Below the pieces are notes generated by a model. It was given only the letters and a program-made list of their open reading frames with translations. It was not told the origin of the DNA and did no database searches. Positions 48,901 to 58,101 of a stretch of DNA of 64,000 nucleotides are shown piece by piece. Both the position numbers and the translations under genes were made by a program. Position 1 is the stretch's first letter, and each line of letters opens with the position of its first letter. The stretch covers positions 7,134,285-7,198,284 of the forward strand of contig OV121096.1 in NCBI GenBank assembly GCA_921293015.1. The letters run 5' to 3'. This stretch comes from Phorcus lineatus. Its lineage: Eukaryota > Mollusca > Gastropoda > Trochida > Trochidae.

Positions 48901-51900
48901 GGCACCGGCACATAGGCTGCAGGTAGCAAATTGTAGGATCAGATATATAAAGGATATTAAATGATGTTTGTCAAATACGATGTTTATCTCATCGAGTGGC
49001 GTGGGCACAGCCACGAGTGAAAATATCAACTTTTCACACGCCACGAGATGAGATTAATATCGTATTTGACAAACATCATTTAATATTCTATTTATTATAT
49101 AATTTTAATCTTTAAAAACAGTATTTTATTTTCTCATGCCCAATTGCCTATGTACACAATTGATAAATTTATAAATAAACTCCAAATAACGAAAGCTAGA
49201 AACAGTTGCAAAATACAATATATCTTGTAAAACAAACCTATTTGCAAAAGAAAACACTTTATAAACTCAATTTTGACCATTAATTTCGAACCTTTTTGTA
49301 TCAGGTTGACCATCGGACGAGTGACGATATAGAATATCGCCACTGAGTAGAGTGACGATAAAGATTACCGCCACTGTGGCGTAATAGAGGGTATATTTCA
49401 CTGATAGAATAGGGTATCTCATCCTCAATTATGTAATTAAGTGGTTTAACTATTCATCGATAGTGTTGATGTTTGCATGAGTGCATCGAAACAAAACACA
49501 TTTGTACAATATGTGAGGGTCATTTATACATCGATTTACTTACTTACTTACTTTACTTATTTACTTACTATTAACATAATTTGTTTAAAACAAATAACTA
49601 TATAAGCTGAGAAAGTTTTTATGTTTTTCAGTGATCACTGAGATTAGATAAACAGGAATTATATGATATTTCTGATATTTTATTTGCAGTTTCACATTCT
49701 CTCGGATATTGTGATTTCCATTCATGTAATGTTTTGACAGGTTGGTAGCAAAGAAATAACAATACTTTTTTATGTCCTGTCTATTTATCATTATCTGTAA
49801 ACAATTGGAATATGTATTGTATTGCAACCATGGTAATGTGATGATAATAGTCTCGCAGCTTCCTTGCCAATTCTTCTTCTCGCCTCATTAAACCAGAATT
49901 TGGAAATATTGTCTCAGCACTAATTCCATGACACACAGGTCTAGTCAAATATGAGAGATACGCTAGCAATTTCAGTTGCAGATCCAGAGAAGGGGGGGTG
50001 GGGGCGGGGGGTGTTGGGGCTGTGGTGGTCACGTTAAGGTTTATTATTTTTTTCAAAATACCACAGGGGTTGAGGGTTTGGGGAGGGGTAGGTGGGGTCA
50101 TAATTGTCAACACTGACTGATGTCTAAAAAAAGTTTTTTAAATTTTAAGTTTATCTTAATGTAGAATTCAACTTTTAAGCCCTCTTACGTTCTGCTTTTG
50201 TAGAGACAACGTATCCCAGACCGAGAGCGACCTCTTGATCGTCCAGGAGCCCAAGAGTTTCCACCATCTTGTCTGAAGGTACCAACGCCCCGTCCTTCTC
50301 AGCCAGGTAGGTAATGTCTGTGTTGCTTGAGCCACTCTGTCTCTCAATACTAAGTACCTACAATGTAACATTTTACATTTGAACTTTTTAAACAATCTTA
50401 ATCAACAATTTGCAATGATTTAAATTCAGTATTTGTTTGTTCAATACACTATTCTTATTTGTTCAAACATCTTGCTGCTATGAATGAAATATTGCAGTAC
50501 AATAATTTATAAATCAGCAAGATGCAGTTAAAGAAGAGATTTTATGTGTGGTTCATGGAGTTACCTCCCTTTCACCTCTACTACGACACAACCTAACACT
50601 CTACCTTACTCTAAATTAAAACAACTTGATAAAAATATTTTGTTATTTTTCAAATTCCTTTCTCTGTTTGCTTATCTGAAAAAGTATTGAATGAAATGTT
50701 GATATAATACAAAAACTTGACAGACTTCATGAATATGGAAGGACAGGGCTTCCAAATACTATGTACTATGTTCCATACAACCTCCGTTATTTAATACCTA
50801 GTTAACAAATTCTTGAAAACATAGGTGACTATGAACAGAGCTTGTCTAAATTGTTAACAGCTAACCTTTTTTCCAAAATGTAGTGAACACCATGTTTCTA
50901 TATTGTATAATGATTTCCTAAAATTCATGTCAACAATTAATAAGGGATAAATATCTACCTCTGTCTTTATCGTCCCATCCGGAGAGGTTGCATATCGTTT
51001 CCTACGTTTCAGTGGCTCGTATGTTCCGTTCTTTATAAGAGCTTCTCTAATGAAGGCCTCTTGGTACACCGAGGCCAGTTTATTCTGAATGTTGTTCTTG
51101 AAACTGTCTGTGGTCACATCCTCAGAGCGTCGCACTTTGATGACTGGAGAAATATCATAATTTTTCTGTTGAGATCATTTAGTTTTTCTCATACAATTAC
51201 TGCCAACGCATTATGGTAGATCTTGATGTATGAACTTGAAAAAGGTAGTTTTTAAATCGTCAAAGTTGTCAGTTTTAACATTTAACAAGAAGTAGATTCT
51301 TATTGAGAAATATTGATATTTGTTCGCTATATTTAATGCTTAATAACTTTGCTATGACAAATCCTGGTATACATTAACCAGGAAAGCAAAATCACTTATG
51401 ATTAAGGATGGGTATCGGTCCTCATTTCCATATCGCAATATATTGCGATACAGAAAAGCATATTGCAATACGTATTGCAATATATTGGTACTTTTGTAAT
51501 TTTAGTTTTTCCATGTTCTCTTGACTGAATAACAGCAATTATTACAGTGATCAATTCTCAACTGGACGTCATTTTGCAAAGAGAGATAATTAAGTGACCG
51601 GTTTCGTATTTCAACATGTCTTTGCTATTTCCACTTTGCACGTTCATCTTTGTTTACAACTTTCAGTAAAATCATGTGGTGTTTTTGTAACGTTTTTCTT
51701 CAATTTTACACGAAAAAAGTTAATCCTAAAACTTCTGATATATCGGATATTTTCAGAAGACTGTACCGGTGCGTATCGTGAGGTTTCTGTATTGCAATAT
51801 ACCGATATACCGATAATACCGCGCATCCTTACTTATGATGGTGAATTTAAGATAATGGTCAAAGGAATGTTGAGATTATAGTGCCTTTATTTGTTTTCAA

Positions 51901-54900
51901 GTTAAAAAATATAAATGATTTACGCTAAAAGTGAAGTACTTAATTAAAATCCTGTATTTCTTGAAAGTCTGCAAACAAAAATTCACGCAAAATTCATTGA
52001 CATAGAAAATGTTAACTGACCTGTGACGACCCAGAAGTTTTCATCACCAGTGTTAATTGTTGGTGTCGTGGTAGGGGGTTGTGAAGGTGTCACTGTTGGC
52101 AACATGGACGACGTCATTGATGATGACACCTCAGACGACATTGGCCCTTCTGTTGGCGTTGGTGACAGAGAAGATGCTTCCATGGAACTAGATTCAGACA
52201 ATGGTGTCATGGTTTCTACTATAGAACTCATGGTGTCTACTGTTGATTGATAAACTGATATTTCTGAGGATGATATAGATTCAGACATTGGTGTCATGGT
52301 TTCTACTATGACACTGGCAGTGTTTAATGACTGCGTAACTGATATTTCTGAAGATGCTATAGATACAGGTATGGTAACTGATATTTCTGAGGATACTATA
52401 GATACAGGTAATGGTGTCATGGTTTCTACTATCAAACTGGTGGTGTATTCTGACTGTGTTACTGGTATTTCTGAGGATGCTGTAGATTCGGGTAATGGTG
52501 TCATGGTTTCTACAATGAAACTGGTGGTGTCCACTGCTGATTGTGTCACTGATATTTCTGAGGATGCCATAGATTCAGTTTGGAGTGGAATGCTTGGGAG
52601 ATTGATAGAAGTGATTCCTGAAGATGCAAAGGACTCTGTTGGGAATGACATGGTAGGCACTCCTGTTGTTTTCATGGGTTCACTTGATAGGCTAGGCTGG
52701 ATGATGCTTGTCTCTGAAGAGATGTCCATGCTTGTAGGAAAGCTTGGAACCATCACTGAAGTTTCTGTAGATACCGATTCAGTGATGGCAGAACTTAACA
52801 CCACAGTTGGAATAGATTCACTTGTGGCTAGGCTTGGTACAAAGTTTGATAGGTCACTTGAAATTGAGTCACTTGAGGCAATGCTTGGAACAAAAACTGA
52901 ACCAAAGCTTGGCAAGAATGAGGACAGTTCTGTAGAGTTAAGCTCAAATGATGAAAAAGTGGGTGCCAAAGAAATTCCTGTTGATTGAATTACACTTGAC
53001 AATGTAAAACTAGACAAAATGTCTGAGATTCCTGTAGACAAAGTTCCATTTTCTAAGATTTCTGTTGACAATGTGTCACTTGAAAGTGCAAAGGTTGGTA
53101 CAAAAGTTGAGCTCTCTGTAATTAATAACTCTGTTGATGGAAAGCTAGGCACAAAATCTGTGATATCTGTGGACATAGATTCACTTGAATATGCAAAGCT
53201 AGGCACAACATCTGTAATTTCTGTGGACATTAATCCACTTGAAAACTCGAAGCTTGGAACAAAAGTTGAACTCTCTGACATCAAGGACTCTGATGAAGTG
53301 AAACTAGGCACATAATCTGTTGAGCTCTCTGTAATTAATAACTCTGTTGATGGAAAGCTAGGCACAAAATCTGTGATTTCCGTGGACATAGATTCAGTTG
53401 AAAATGCAAAACTAGGCACGACATCTGAGATTTCTGTTGACATAAATTCACTTGCAGATGCAGAGGTGAGCAAATCAGTTGACATAGATTTAGTTGAAAA
53501 TACAAAACTAGGCACATCAGTGATTTCTGTGGACATGGACATGCTTGCAAATGGAGAGCTGGGCACGATTTCTGTGATTTCTGTTGACAAGGATTCACTT
53601 GAAACTGCTAAACTAGGCAAAACATCTGTAATTTCTGTGGACATTGATGTATTTGAAAATTCGAAGCTTGGAACAAAAGTTGAACTCTCGGTTATAATGG
53701 ACTCTGTTGAAGCTAAATCTGTTATTTCAGTTGACATAGATTGACTTGAAAATGCAAAACTAGGCTCGATATCTGTAATTTCTGTTATAGATGCACTTGA
53801 AAATTCAAAACTTGGAATGTAAGTTGAGCTTTCTGACTTAAAGGACTCTGTTGATTCAAAACTATGCACAAAATCTGTGAAATCAGTTGACAGTGAGTAA
53901 CTTATTGATGTAACACTAGGCACAAAATCTGTAGAAAGGGTTTCCGAAAAATTCAAACTTTCAATGGAAACTGTCACCTCTGATATAGATTCACTTAATG
54001 AAAAACTAGGCACAACAAATGAGACGTCCGATGAAGAGGAGAACTCGTCTGAAGAAGGAAAAATAGGCACAATATCTGAAGCATCTGATGACATGGACCC
54101 AAACACAAAACTAGGCATAAACGTTGAGACATCGAGTGAGGAGACAGTTTCACTTGGTACAAAACTTGGCAGATTGATTTCCGATGAAGATATCACCTCA
54201 GATGATTCAAGAGCTTCAAAGGAGGACAAAAGAGATCCAAGAGCATGATCAGACGATTCAAAGATGGTTCTGGTTTCAGATATCTGGAAAGATGTCATGT
54301 CAGGTAGTGATGACATATCTGTCAAGTAAGATGAGTCTTCTAATGTCATGCTCTCAAAAGATCCAACGGCTGAAGATGTTGATCTCAAGTCTGAAGATGT
54401 TAGATCAAATGATGGCAAAACTTGAACCCCTGAATCAGATTGACTTGGATATATCCAAGATGTCGCATCCGTAAAATCCATAGAACTTATGTCTCCTCTG
54501 CTGGTCTCAGGATAAAAACTTGCGTATGATGTGTGCTCAGTTACTGTGTACGAGGACTCAACTATGCCAAAAGATGGCATTGGGTAGAAACTACTTCCTT
54601 CTGGAGATGTTGTGCTAATAGAAGCAAAGGTCATTGGCTCAGATATGCTGCTTGTCAGCCAATTAAATTCAGGCACCGAAACTGATCTCTCAAACGATAA
54701 ACTGGTTGGACGAGGAATGAAGAATTCTGAGCTTTCTGAATCCAGAGATGGCATCAAGGTCATGGTTTCTGAGATAAAAATATCAGAATAATCTGTTGAT
54801 GATTCAGTTGGAATGTATATATATCCCGAGGATGAATTTGGGTAGATAACAAGAGAACTGCTTAGACTTACAACAACACTGTCGGTTGACATTAATGTTT

Positions 54901-57900
54901 GGGAAAAGGTGTTCAAGCTTGGGAAAGTGATGTCCACAACTGAGGAATTAACCGTAGGAATTGAGCTGCTTCCATAGACTTCAGAACTCATGTCATAGAA
55001 GGCAGAGGATGGTACTGATAGATCCAATGAGGAAGATTGAATTCCACTTTCTGTTTCTGAAGGATAAGTTGGTCCATAAGTTGAGGAGTCAATGGTCACT
55101 GAGAGTGAATCTTTAATTGAGGACAGAGAGTAATCTAATGATGCAGAACCAGATGTTGATCTGAAGCCAGGTAACAAAGCATCAGATACAGAGATACCAA
55201 CTGATGAGTCTAAAAATGATTCTGTCTCTGTTGGCATCAACTCAGGTGTTGAAACTGGTAGCTCTGAGGGTAAAACAATTGCTGTTGATGTTTCAGATTT
55301 GAAGGAATCAGACATTAAATCACTGGATAAGATGGTAACAGCTGTTGATGGGGGATAAAGAACCGTCTCTATTGTTAACCTTCCTGACATTTCAGATGAT
55401 GATTCAGTTGAAAGGAAAGTAGACTCTGAATGAAATTTAAAGCTATCACTGACTGCAGATTCTGATCCATAGATAGGCAAACTTGATCCAGATCTTGATG
55501 AAGTGGATTCCAGAGGGAAAGAAGATGAACTTGACACAATTTCTGTGTATATACTTTCATACATAACTGATGAAACAGACTGATATATGTCCAAGCTCCT
55601 GATAACTTCAGATGACTCCCTGATTTGAAAACTGATAGATTCCTGGACTGATGGTTGGTAGGAGTTTGAATCTAGATCAGGAGTTACTGATGCAGTTCCG
55701 GAATATCCTGTTGAAATTGTTGAGAGTATTTCAGATCCAAATAAATAATCAGATGATCCAAAACTTGAATCAGAGAGCCTTGAAGAAGTACTTCCTGTCA
55801 CGCTCAGTGTGTAGGTGAAGATGGTATCAGTCTCATAGGCCTCAAATGATGCTGATTCTTCCTGGCTTGAAATTACAGATTCTGAATAAGATGGCTGGAA
55901 GAAGTCTGATGGATTCAGGGCAGTAGACTCAGAAGACATAGGGAGGACACTGGTTGATTGTATAAGGAACGATTCCAGAGGAGACTCTGTCAAAGATATT
56001 CCCAGGGATGCCTGGCTTTCAGTTATCCCAGGGACTGATTCCGTTTGGTCAACAGATGCCTGCTCAGGTAGAGTAGAAGATGTAACACTATCCGGCATTA
56101 ATTCTGAAGATGGGAACCAAGTTGAAGAAACTTCATTGCTTATTATTAATTCTGGTCCAACACTTGACAGAGGATCAGAATAGGCAGATGACTCACTGAA
56201 CGCAGTCTGTTCAATACTTGATGTTCCTGAATCCAACGGGATTGTTGAATATGTTTCACTTGATCTTTGAGGGTAAACAATAGATGAAGACATGTCACTT
56301 GCACTATCTGGAATAATAATATCAGTTATTGATGTCGATGAAAGCATATCAGATTGAACAACTTCTGATGTGACCATGGACGCTATCAGGGGTTGAGAAG
56401 GATATGTGTCTATTATTTCACTTGAAAGGTAATCAGAGGCACTTAGAGAAGAATATGCAAACACTGTTTGTCCTGATAAATCCTTTGATTGTGCACTTGA
56501 CTCTATAGAAAATGTTGATTCAGAAACTATAATTTCTTCACTTTGCGAGGTGAGCACTTCAGTGTTTTCTCTTGTGACCTGCACAGAGGTTTGGTCAGTG
56601 AGGACCTCCGAAGATACAAAAGATGATTGTTCTGCAGTTAGCACAACACTAGAACCCTCACTAACCAAGTCAAAATTTTGCATAGAAGATGATGTAAGAT
56701 TGGCTGGAATCTGGGTTTGATATGTTGCTTGTGAAATGGAGGGAGTAGCTGGTTGGAATGCATCAGAAGACACAGAATCATCTCTGGAGGTCCTTAGGAT
56801 GCTTTGGGCAGATGAAAAAGCTTCTTGAGGACCACCAGTTATGGACGTTTCTTGGGTAAATGTATCCAAAATACTTTTACTAAAATATACATCTGAAGAC
56901 GGCTCTAAAGCAAGAGCTGTTGACGTACTTATCAATGCATTGTCATTAGAGTTGATATATGATATGCTCAATGAAACATCAGGTCTGTATTCTTCTGTTG
57001 ACACTGTTGATGATACTGTTATTATATTTTGATCTGATGATGATGCATCTATAATTTCCTGGACACTTGATGATGCATCTATTATTTCTTGGACACTTGA
57101 TGATGCATCTATTTTTTCTTGGACACTTGATGATGCATCTATTATTTCTTGGACACTTGATGATGATGGATCTACTATTTCTTGGATACTGGATGATGCA
57201 TCTATTATTTCTTGGACACTTGATGATGCAACTATAATTTCCGCGACACTTGAAGATGGGGCATCAATCAATTCTTGGACACTTGAAGATGATGCCTCAA
57301 TTAATTCTTGGACACTTGAAGATGATGCCTCAATCAATTCTTGGACACTTGAAGATGATGCCTCAAATAATTCTTGGACACTTGATGATGCATCTAATAT
57401 TTGTTGGAAACTTGATGAAGGAAAAATATCTAGAGAGGCACTTGAGATCTCAAAATGAGCACTTTGCGTAGAGGATTCATCTTTTCTTCTGGAATCACCT
57501 TCAAGAACAAAACTTGTTTGTGAATCAGATGAAATATCATTTGAAGAATGCACAGAATCAAATGATGAAGTATATTGTTCACTAGCACTGCTTGCCTGAA
57601 TCAAATTTGCCTGTTCATCAGTGACAGACGATATGACCACATCTGGCACATAACTGGATGAAGCAACTGCTGTACTGGAAGCATCTTCAGAAGATGACAC
57701 ACCTTCAAGCAATGCCTTGGTAGTCTGTACACTTGCCTCAAAATCTTGAGACTCTGAAGCAAGAATGGATCGGGAAGGTGCTATATCTACAGTAGATTCA
57801 ACAGTTGAAGTAGTATCACTGTGGCCATCTATGCTTGATATGATATTCAGATATGTATTTTCTTGAGCTTGAGTGCTTGAATATTGCGATAGAGTGTCTG

Positions 57901-58101
57901 AAGTTGATCCTTCAACTGATCTAGGACCACTGTTTGTTGTTAAGTCTGATTGTTCAGATGCAACTGTTGAAATGGTGTCCAAGATTAACTTAGATTGAAG
58001 ATTTTGGTTGACTATGGTGGTTGTGGATGATGGTTGAAGATCAAAGATTGTCGTTGTTGTGACATAGTTTCCTCTACTTGATGCTTGTCCAGTTGCTTCA
58101 T
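30403..58101 (-). CDS. KIAA1549: KIAA1549-like (UPF0606) mucin-type transmembrane protein, 15 exons, 5' end not found
   Basis: Exons in transcript order: 58101-52021, 51143-50959, 50357-50189, 48916-48720, 41626-41427, 40622-40510, 40020-39899, 38061-37965, 37574-37457, 36464-36428, 36047-35914, 33910-33818, 33309-33257, 31855-31731, 30906-30403. They join in one frame (about 2741 codons) with GT-AG sites and matching phases throughout. Resemblance to vertebrate KIAA1549 is clear in the membrane region (TKAEPYVPV, LWIIAAVLGPLALLLV), the block KQRMHRLLDDAFSLI and the C-terminal LREELEHLSTKVG. Architecture: Ser/Thr-rich ectodomain, membrane-proximal domain, one TM helix, Cys cluster, charged cytoplasmic tail. 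The first exon begins two bases into a codon, so a signal-peptide exon must lie upstream, probably beyond 64000. The molecular function of this family is poorly defined; type I membrane topology is inferred. Confidence 0.9.
31731..31855 (-). CDS. KIAA1549: KIAA1549-like exon with NPAYSGHEEGG
   Basis: Acceptor ATGTTACAG borders 31855; donor ACAG|GTTTGT below 31731 (phase 0). Encodes KKHTPMFYNPAYSGHEEGG and WSPYRAADEVALISLPQTQ. NPAY is a tyrosine-based NPXY motif that could bind PTB-domain adaptors. Confidence 0.88.
31909..32046. repeat. Foldback hairpin, tip GAGCGGAACGCGAG
   Basis: Arms GTTATAACATTC...GGGATATATTATTCCC and the complementary GGGAATAATATATCCC...GAATGTTATAAC surround an AACGAGCGGAACGCGAGTT tip. 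Intronic in the KIAA1549-like gene. Confidence 0.8.
33257..33309 (-). CDS. KIAA1549: KIAA1549-like 53-nt exon
   Basis: Acceptor TTGTTTCAG borders 33309; donor GAAG|GTAATT below 33257 (phase 1). Encodes RSHKSDRKESTESKPQE, in keeping with the preceding Ser/Arg-rich exon. Confidence 0.82.
33818..33910 (-). CDS. KIAA1549: KIAA1549-like Ser/Arg-rich exon
   Basis: Acceptor CTAATAACAG borders 33910; donor CATAG|GTAAGC below 33818. Encodes NKVTPMESPKKKDSRSRPTS and HRSDESDRSHR. Confidence 0.85.
35060..35825. repeat. Intronic minisatellite, ~30-36 bp units
   Basis: Many diverged copies of TGTCTAACATTGTGATCACA-TGCC / ATATGTCTTCTCATTATCTA alternate, with higher-order duplication of longer blocks. Lies between the KIAA1549-like exons at 35914 and 33910. 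The 61-codon open frame inside is repeat-derived. Confidence 0.85.
35914..36047 (-). CDS. KIAA1549: KIAA1549-like conserved DDAFSLI exon
   Basis: Acceptor ATGTTTCCAG borders 36047; donor CGG|GTATGT below 35914 (phase 2). SLEEAKQRMHRLLDDAFSLI is the clearest match to the family's cytoplasmic signature (QMHMLLEEAFSL in vertebrates). Confidence 0.94.
36428..36464 (-). CDS. KIAA1549: KIAA1549-like 37-nt microexon
   Basis: Acceptor ATGTTTCAG borders 36464; donor AGT|GTAAGT below 36428. Its phase (2 in, 0 out) links the flanking exons exactly. Encodes RSTRRKKNHEGHS, a basic segment. Skipping it would shift the frame. Confidence 0.8.
36608..37029. mobile_element. hAT-type MITE, copy 2 (422 bp), opposite orientation
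   Basis: Reverse-complement relative of the element at 51403-51831. It is flanked by a different perfect 8-bp duplication, GTAGCAAC (36600-36607, 37030-37037), so it inserted independently. Also intronic. Confidence 0.9.
37214..37361. repeat. Foldback hairpin with ~61-bp arms
   Basis: Arms 37214-37274 and 37299-37361 are nearly exact inverted copies (ATCTATTAGTATAGCC / GGCTATACTAATAGAT), separated by about 24 bp. It lies about 95 nt downstream of the donor of the exon at 37457-37574, in its intron. Confidence 0.85.
37457..37574 (-). CDS. KIAA1549: KIAA1549-like exon with YRKAQREIDAVL block
   Basis: Acceptor GTTGGGGCAG borders 37574; donor AAAAG|GTTTGT below 37457 (phase 2). YRKAQREIDAVLGAPDQE resembles the YEKAPKEMEHVLDPDSE block of vertebrate KIAA1549. 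Confidence 0.9.
37965..38061 (-). CDS. KIAA1549: KIAA1549-like coiled-coil exon
   Basis: Acceptor TGTTTAAG borders 38061; donor AGCG|GTAAAT below 37965 (phase 1). Encodes ELMERAEIERLKNKQRLREQ, a charged helix that matches the helical region of vertebrate KIAA1549 in position and composition. Confidence 0.88.
38551..39785. mobile_element. TA-flanked TIR element (pogo/mariner-like), 1.24 kb, non-autonomous
   Basis: Ends CCGTATATGACAGTGTATAA and (as reverse complement) CCGTATATTACCGTGTATAA form TIRs of about 25 bp with 23 matches, flanked by TA on both sides. A second GTCGACTTATA copy lies just inside the right end. The interior has an 89-codon open frame (39272-39541) that is not a recognisable transposase. 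Intronic in the KIAA1549-like gene. Confidence 0.8.
39272..39541 (+). CDS. Unrecognised 89-codon open frame inside the TA-flanked element
   Basis: ATG to TAA. Contains FFEFDEDIWFVFHHVKYSEF and a basic C-terminal half with good residue balance for a protein. I do not recognise it; it could be a chance frame or a captured exon. No neighbouring exon is apparent. Confidence 0.25.
   Translation: MLSGRISSCTPTSSVDVYSLAPVKKSNTLLAFFEFDEDIWFVFHHVKYSEFHDSDYQFPRKAEREVMTKLSNEMYRYIQITYGHSELTN
39899..40020 (-). CDS. KIAA1549: KIAA1549-like cytoplasmic exon 3
   Basis: Acceptor TTGTATCTAG borders 40020; donor GAA|GTGAGT below 39899 (phase 0). Encodes SSSQIENMVEPYHHEPRSK and a proline/basic stretch, PLPVPRAVKPHRDEP, a possible SH3 ligand. 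Confidence 0.88.
40510..40622 (-). CDS. KIAA1549: KIAA1549-like cytoplasmic exon 2 (basic segment)
   Basis: Acceptor CACACTTCAG borders 40622; donor GATG|GTCAGT below 40510 (phase 1). Encodes HLSPSNKSGAADQVVYVSED, then a very basic run, KRKPRKKKQAQK, which could act as a nuclear-localisation-like or lipid-binding patch. Confidence 0.88.
41427..41626 (-). CDS. KIAA1549: KIAA1549-like cytoplasmic exon 1
   Basis: Acceptor CTTCCACCAG borders 41626; donor AA|GTGAGT below 41427 (phase 2). Encodes VENQFESSENPPDYPPEEGG, with a PPDYPP stretch resembling PY motifs, then YEVNPDPDDESPLYAEVKKP. Confidence 0.88.
42756..42782 (-). CDS. KIAA1549: Alternative first coding exon of the KIAA1549-like gene, MGKPKSKRI
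   Basis: On the minus strand ACC-ATG-GGG is a near-ideal Kozak start. Nine codons (MGKPKSKRI) run straight into a strong GTAAGT donor at 42755-42750. An in-frame TAA lies 45 nt before the ATG, and I see no credible acceptor between them, so this is a starting exon and not an internal one. It ends in phase 0, as the exon at 41626 requires. Gly2 and Ser6 followed by Lys/Arg fit an N-myristoylation plus polybasic membrane-targeting signal. The predicted isoform is 540 residues and lacks the mucin region and TM helix. No transcript evidence was available. Confidence 0.55.
46748..47040 (-). mobile_element. tRNA-derived SINE, copy 2
   Basis: Related to 1785-2150 over its length, sharing GCTTCAAGAGTA, AGCAAACCATGG-TGGTACTGC, CAGCCCCTGGCG and the B-box GGTTCGAATC on the minus strand. 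Intronic in the KIAA1549-like gene. Confidence 0.7.
47855..47965. repeat. Short inverted-repeat MITE-like unit
   Basis: GGCCTCCTTTCACAAAGC at the left and GCTTTGTGAAATAC at the right are inverted, around a TAAGTCACTAAGGTAACTTT core. Resembles small MITEs common in invertebrates. Intronic. Confidence 0.4.
48720..48916 (-). CDS. KIAA1549: KIAA1549-like transmembrane exon
   Basis: Acceptor ACCTGCAG borders 48916; donor CAG|GTACGT below 48720. A proline/valine linker leads to the TM helix starting at LWIIAAVLGPLALLL. Next comes the cysteine cluster CLCCKFCCVRKG, likely palmitoylated, and the start of the cytoplasmic tail. Confidence 0.95.
48954..49085. repeat. Foldback hairpin with ~49-bp arms
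   Basis: Arms 48954-49002 and 49036-49085 share ATGATGTTTGTCAAATACGA in inverted form. The loop side carries CGAGTGGCGTG...CCACGAG. It begins 38 bp upstream (transcript sense) of the transmembrane exon at 48916. Confidence 0.85.
50189..50357 (-). CDS. KIAA1549: KIAA1549-like membrane-proximal domain, part 2
   Basis: Acceptor ACATTGTAG borders 50357; donor GAAC|GTAAGA below 50189 (phase 1). Encodes VLSIERQSGSSNTDITYLAE and LGLGYVVSTKAE, which correspond to the conserved strand/helix pattern just outside the KIAA1549 membrane helix. Confidence 0.9.
50959..51143 (-). CDS. KIAA1549: KIAA1549-like membrane-proximal domain, part 1, with RRKR site
   Basis: Acceptor TTTCTCCAG borders 51143; donor GAG|GTAGAT below 50959. 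Encodes SFKNNIQNKLASVYQEAF, an amphipathic helix like those of SEA-type domains, then GTYEPLKRRKRYATSPDG. RRKR fits the furin consensus R-X-K/R-R. Confidence 0.9.
51403..51831. mobile_element. hAT-type MITE, copy 1 (429 bp)
   Basis: Starts TAAGGATGGGTATCGGT, ends CGCGCATCCTTA (short TIRs), and is flanked by a perfect 8-bp duplication CTTATGAT (51395-51402, 51832-51839). Eight-base duplications and TAGGGRTG-like ends are typical of hAT elements. Lies in an intron of the KIAA1549-like gene. Confidence 0.9.
52021..58101 (-). CDS. KIAA1549: KIAA1549-like giant mucin exon (6081 bp)
   Basis: Acceptor CTGCTTTCAG lies just above 58101; donor ACAG|GTCAGT at 52020. It encodes about 2026 residues dominated by Ser, Thr, Glu, Val and Pro with no cysteine that I can see, which fits a heavily O-glycosylated extended ectodomain. 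Internal repeats: SSSVQELIEAS-type units at about 57040-57420 and STEITDVVPSFAFSSES-type units at about 52900-53950. It ends PTINTGDENFWVVT, where the conserved membrane-proximal domain begins. Long plus-strand open frames in this interval are shadows of the repetitive codons. Confidence 0.92.

Noticed and set aside
52023-54474. Several plus-strand open frames of 75-230 codons
   Set aside because: They lie opposite the mucin exon and reflect its repetitive Ser/Thr/Asp codons read in antisense; no splice or family support.
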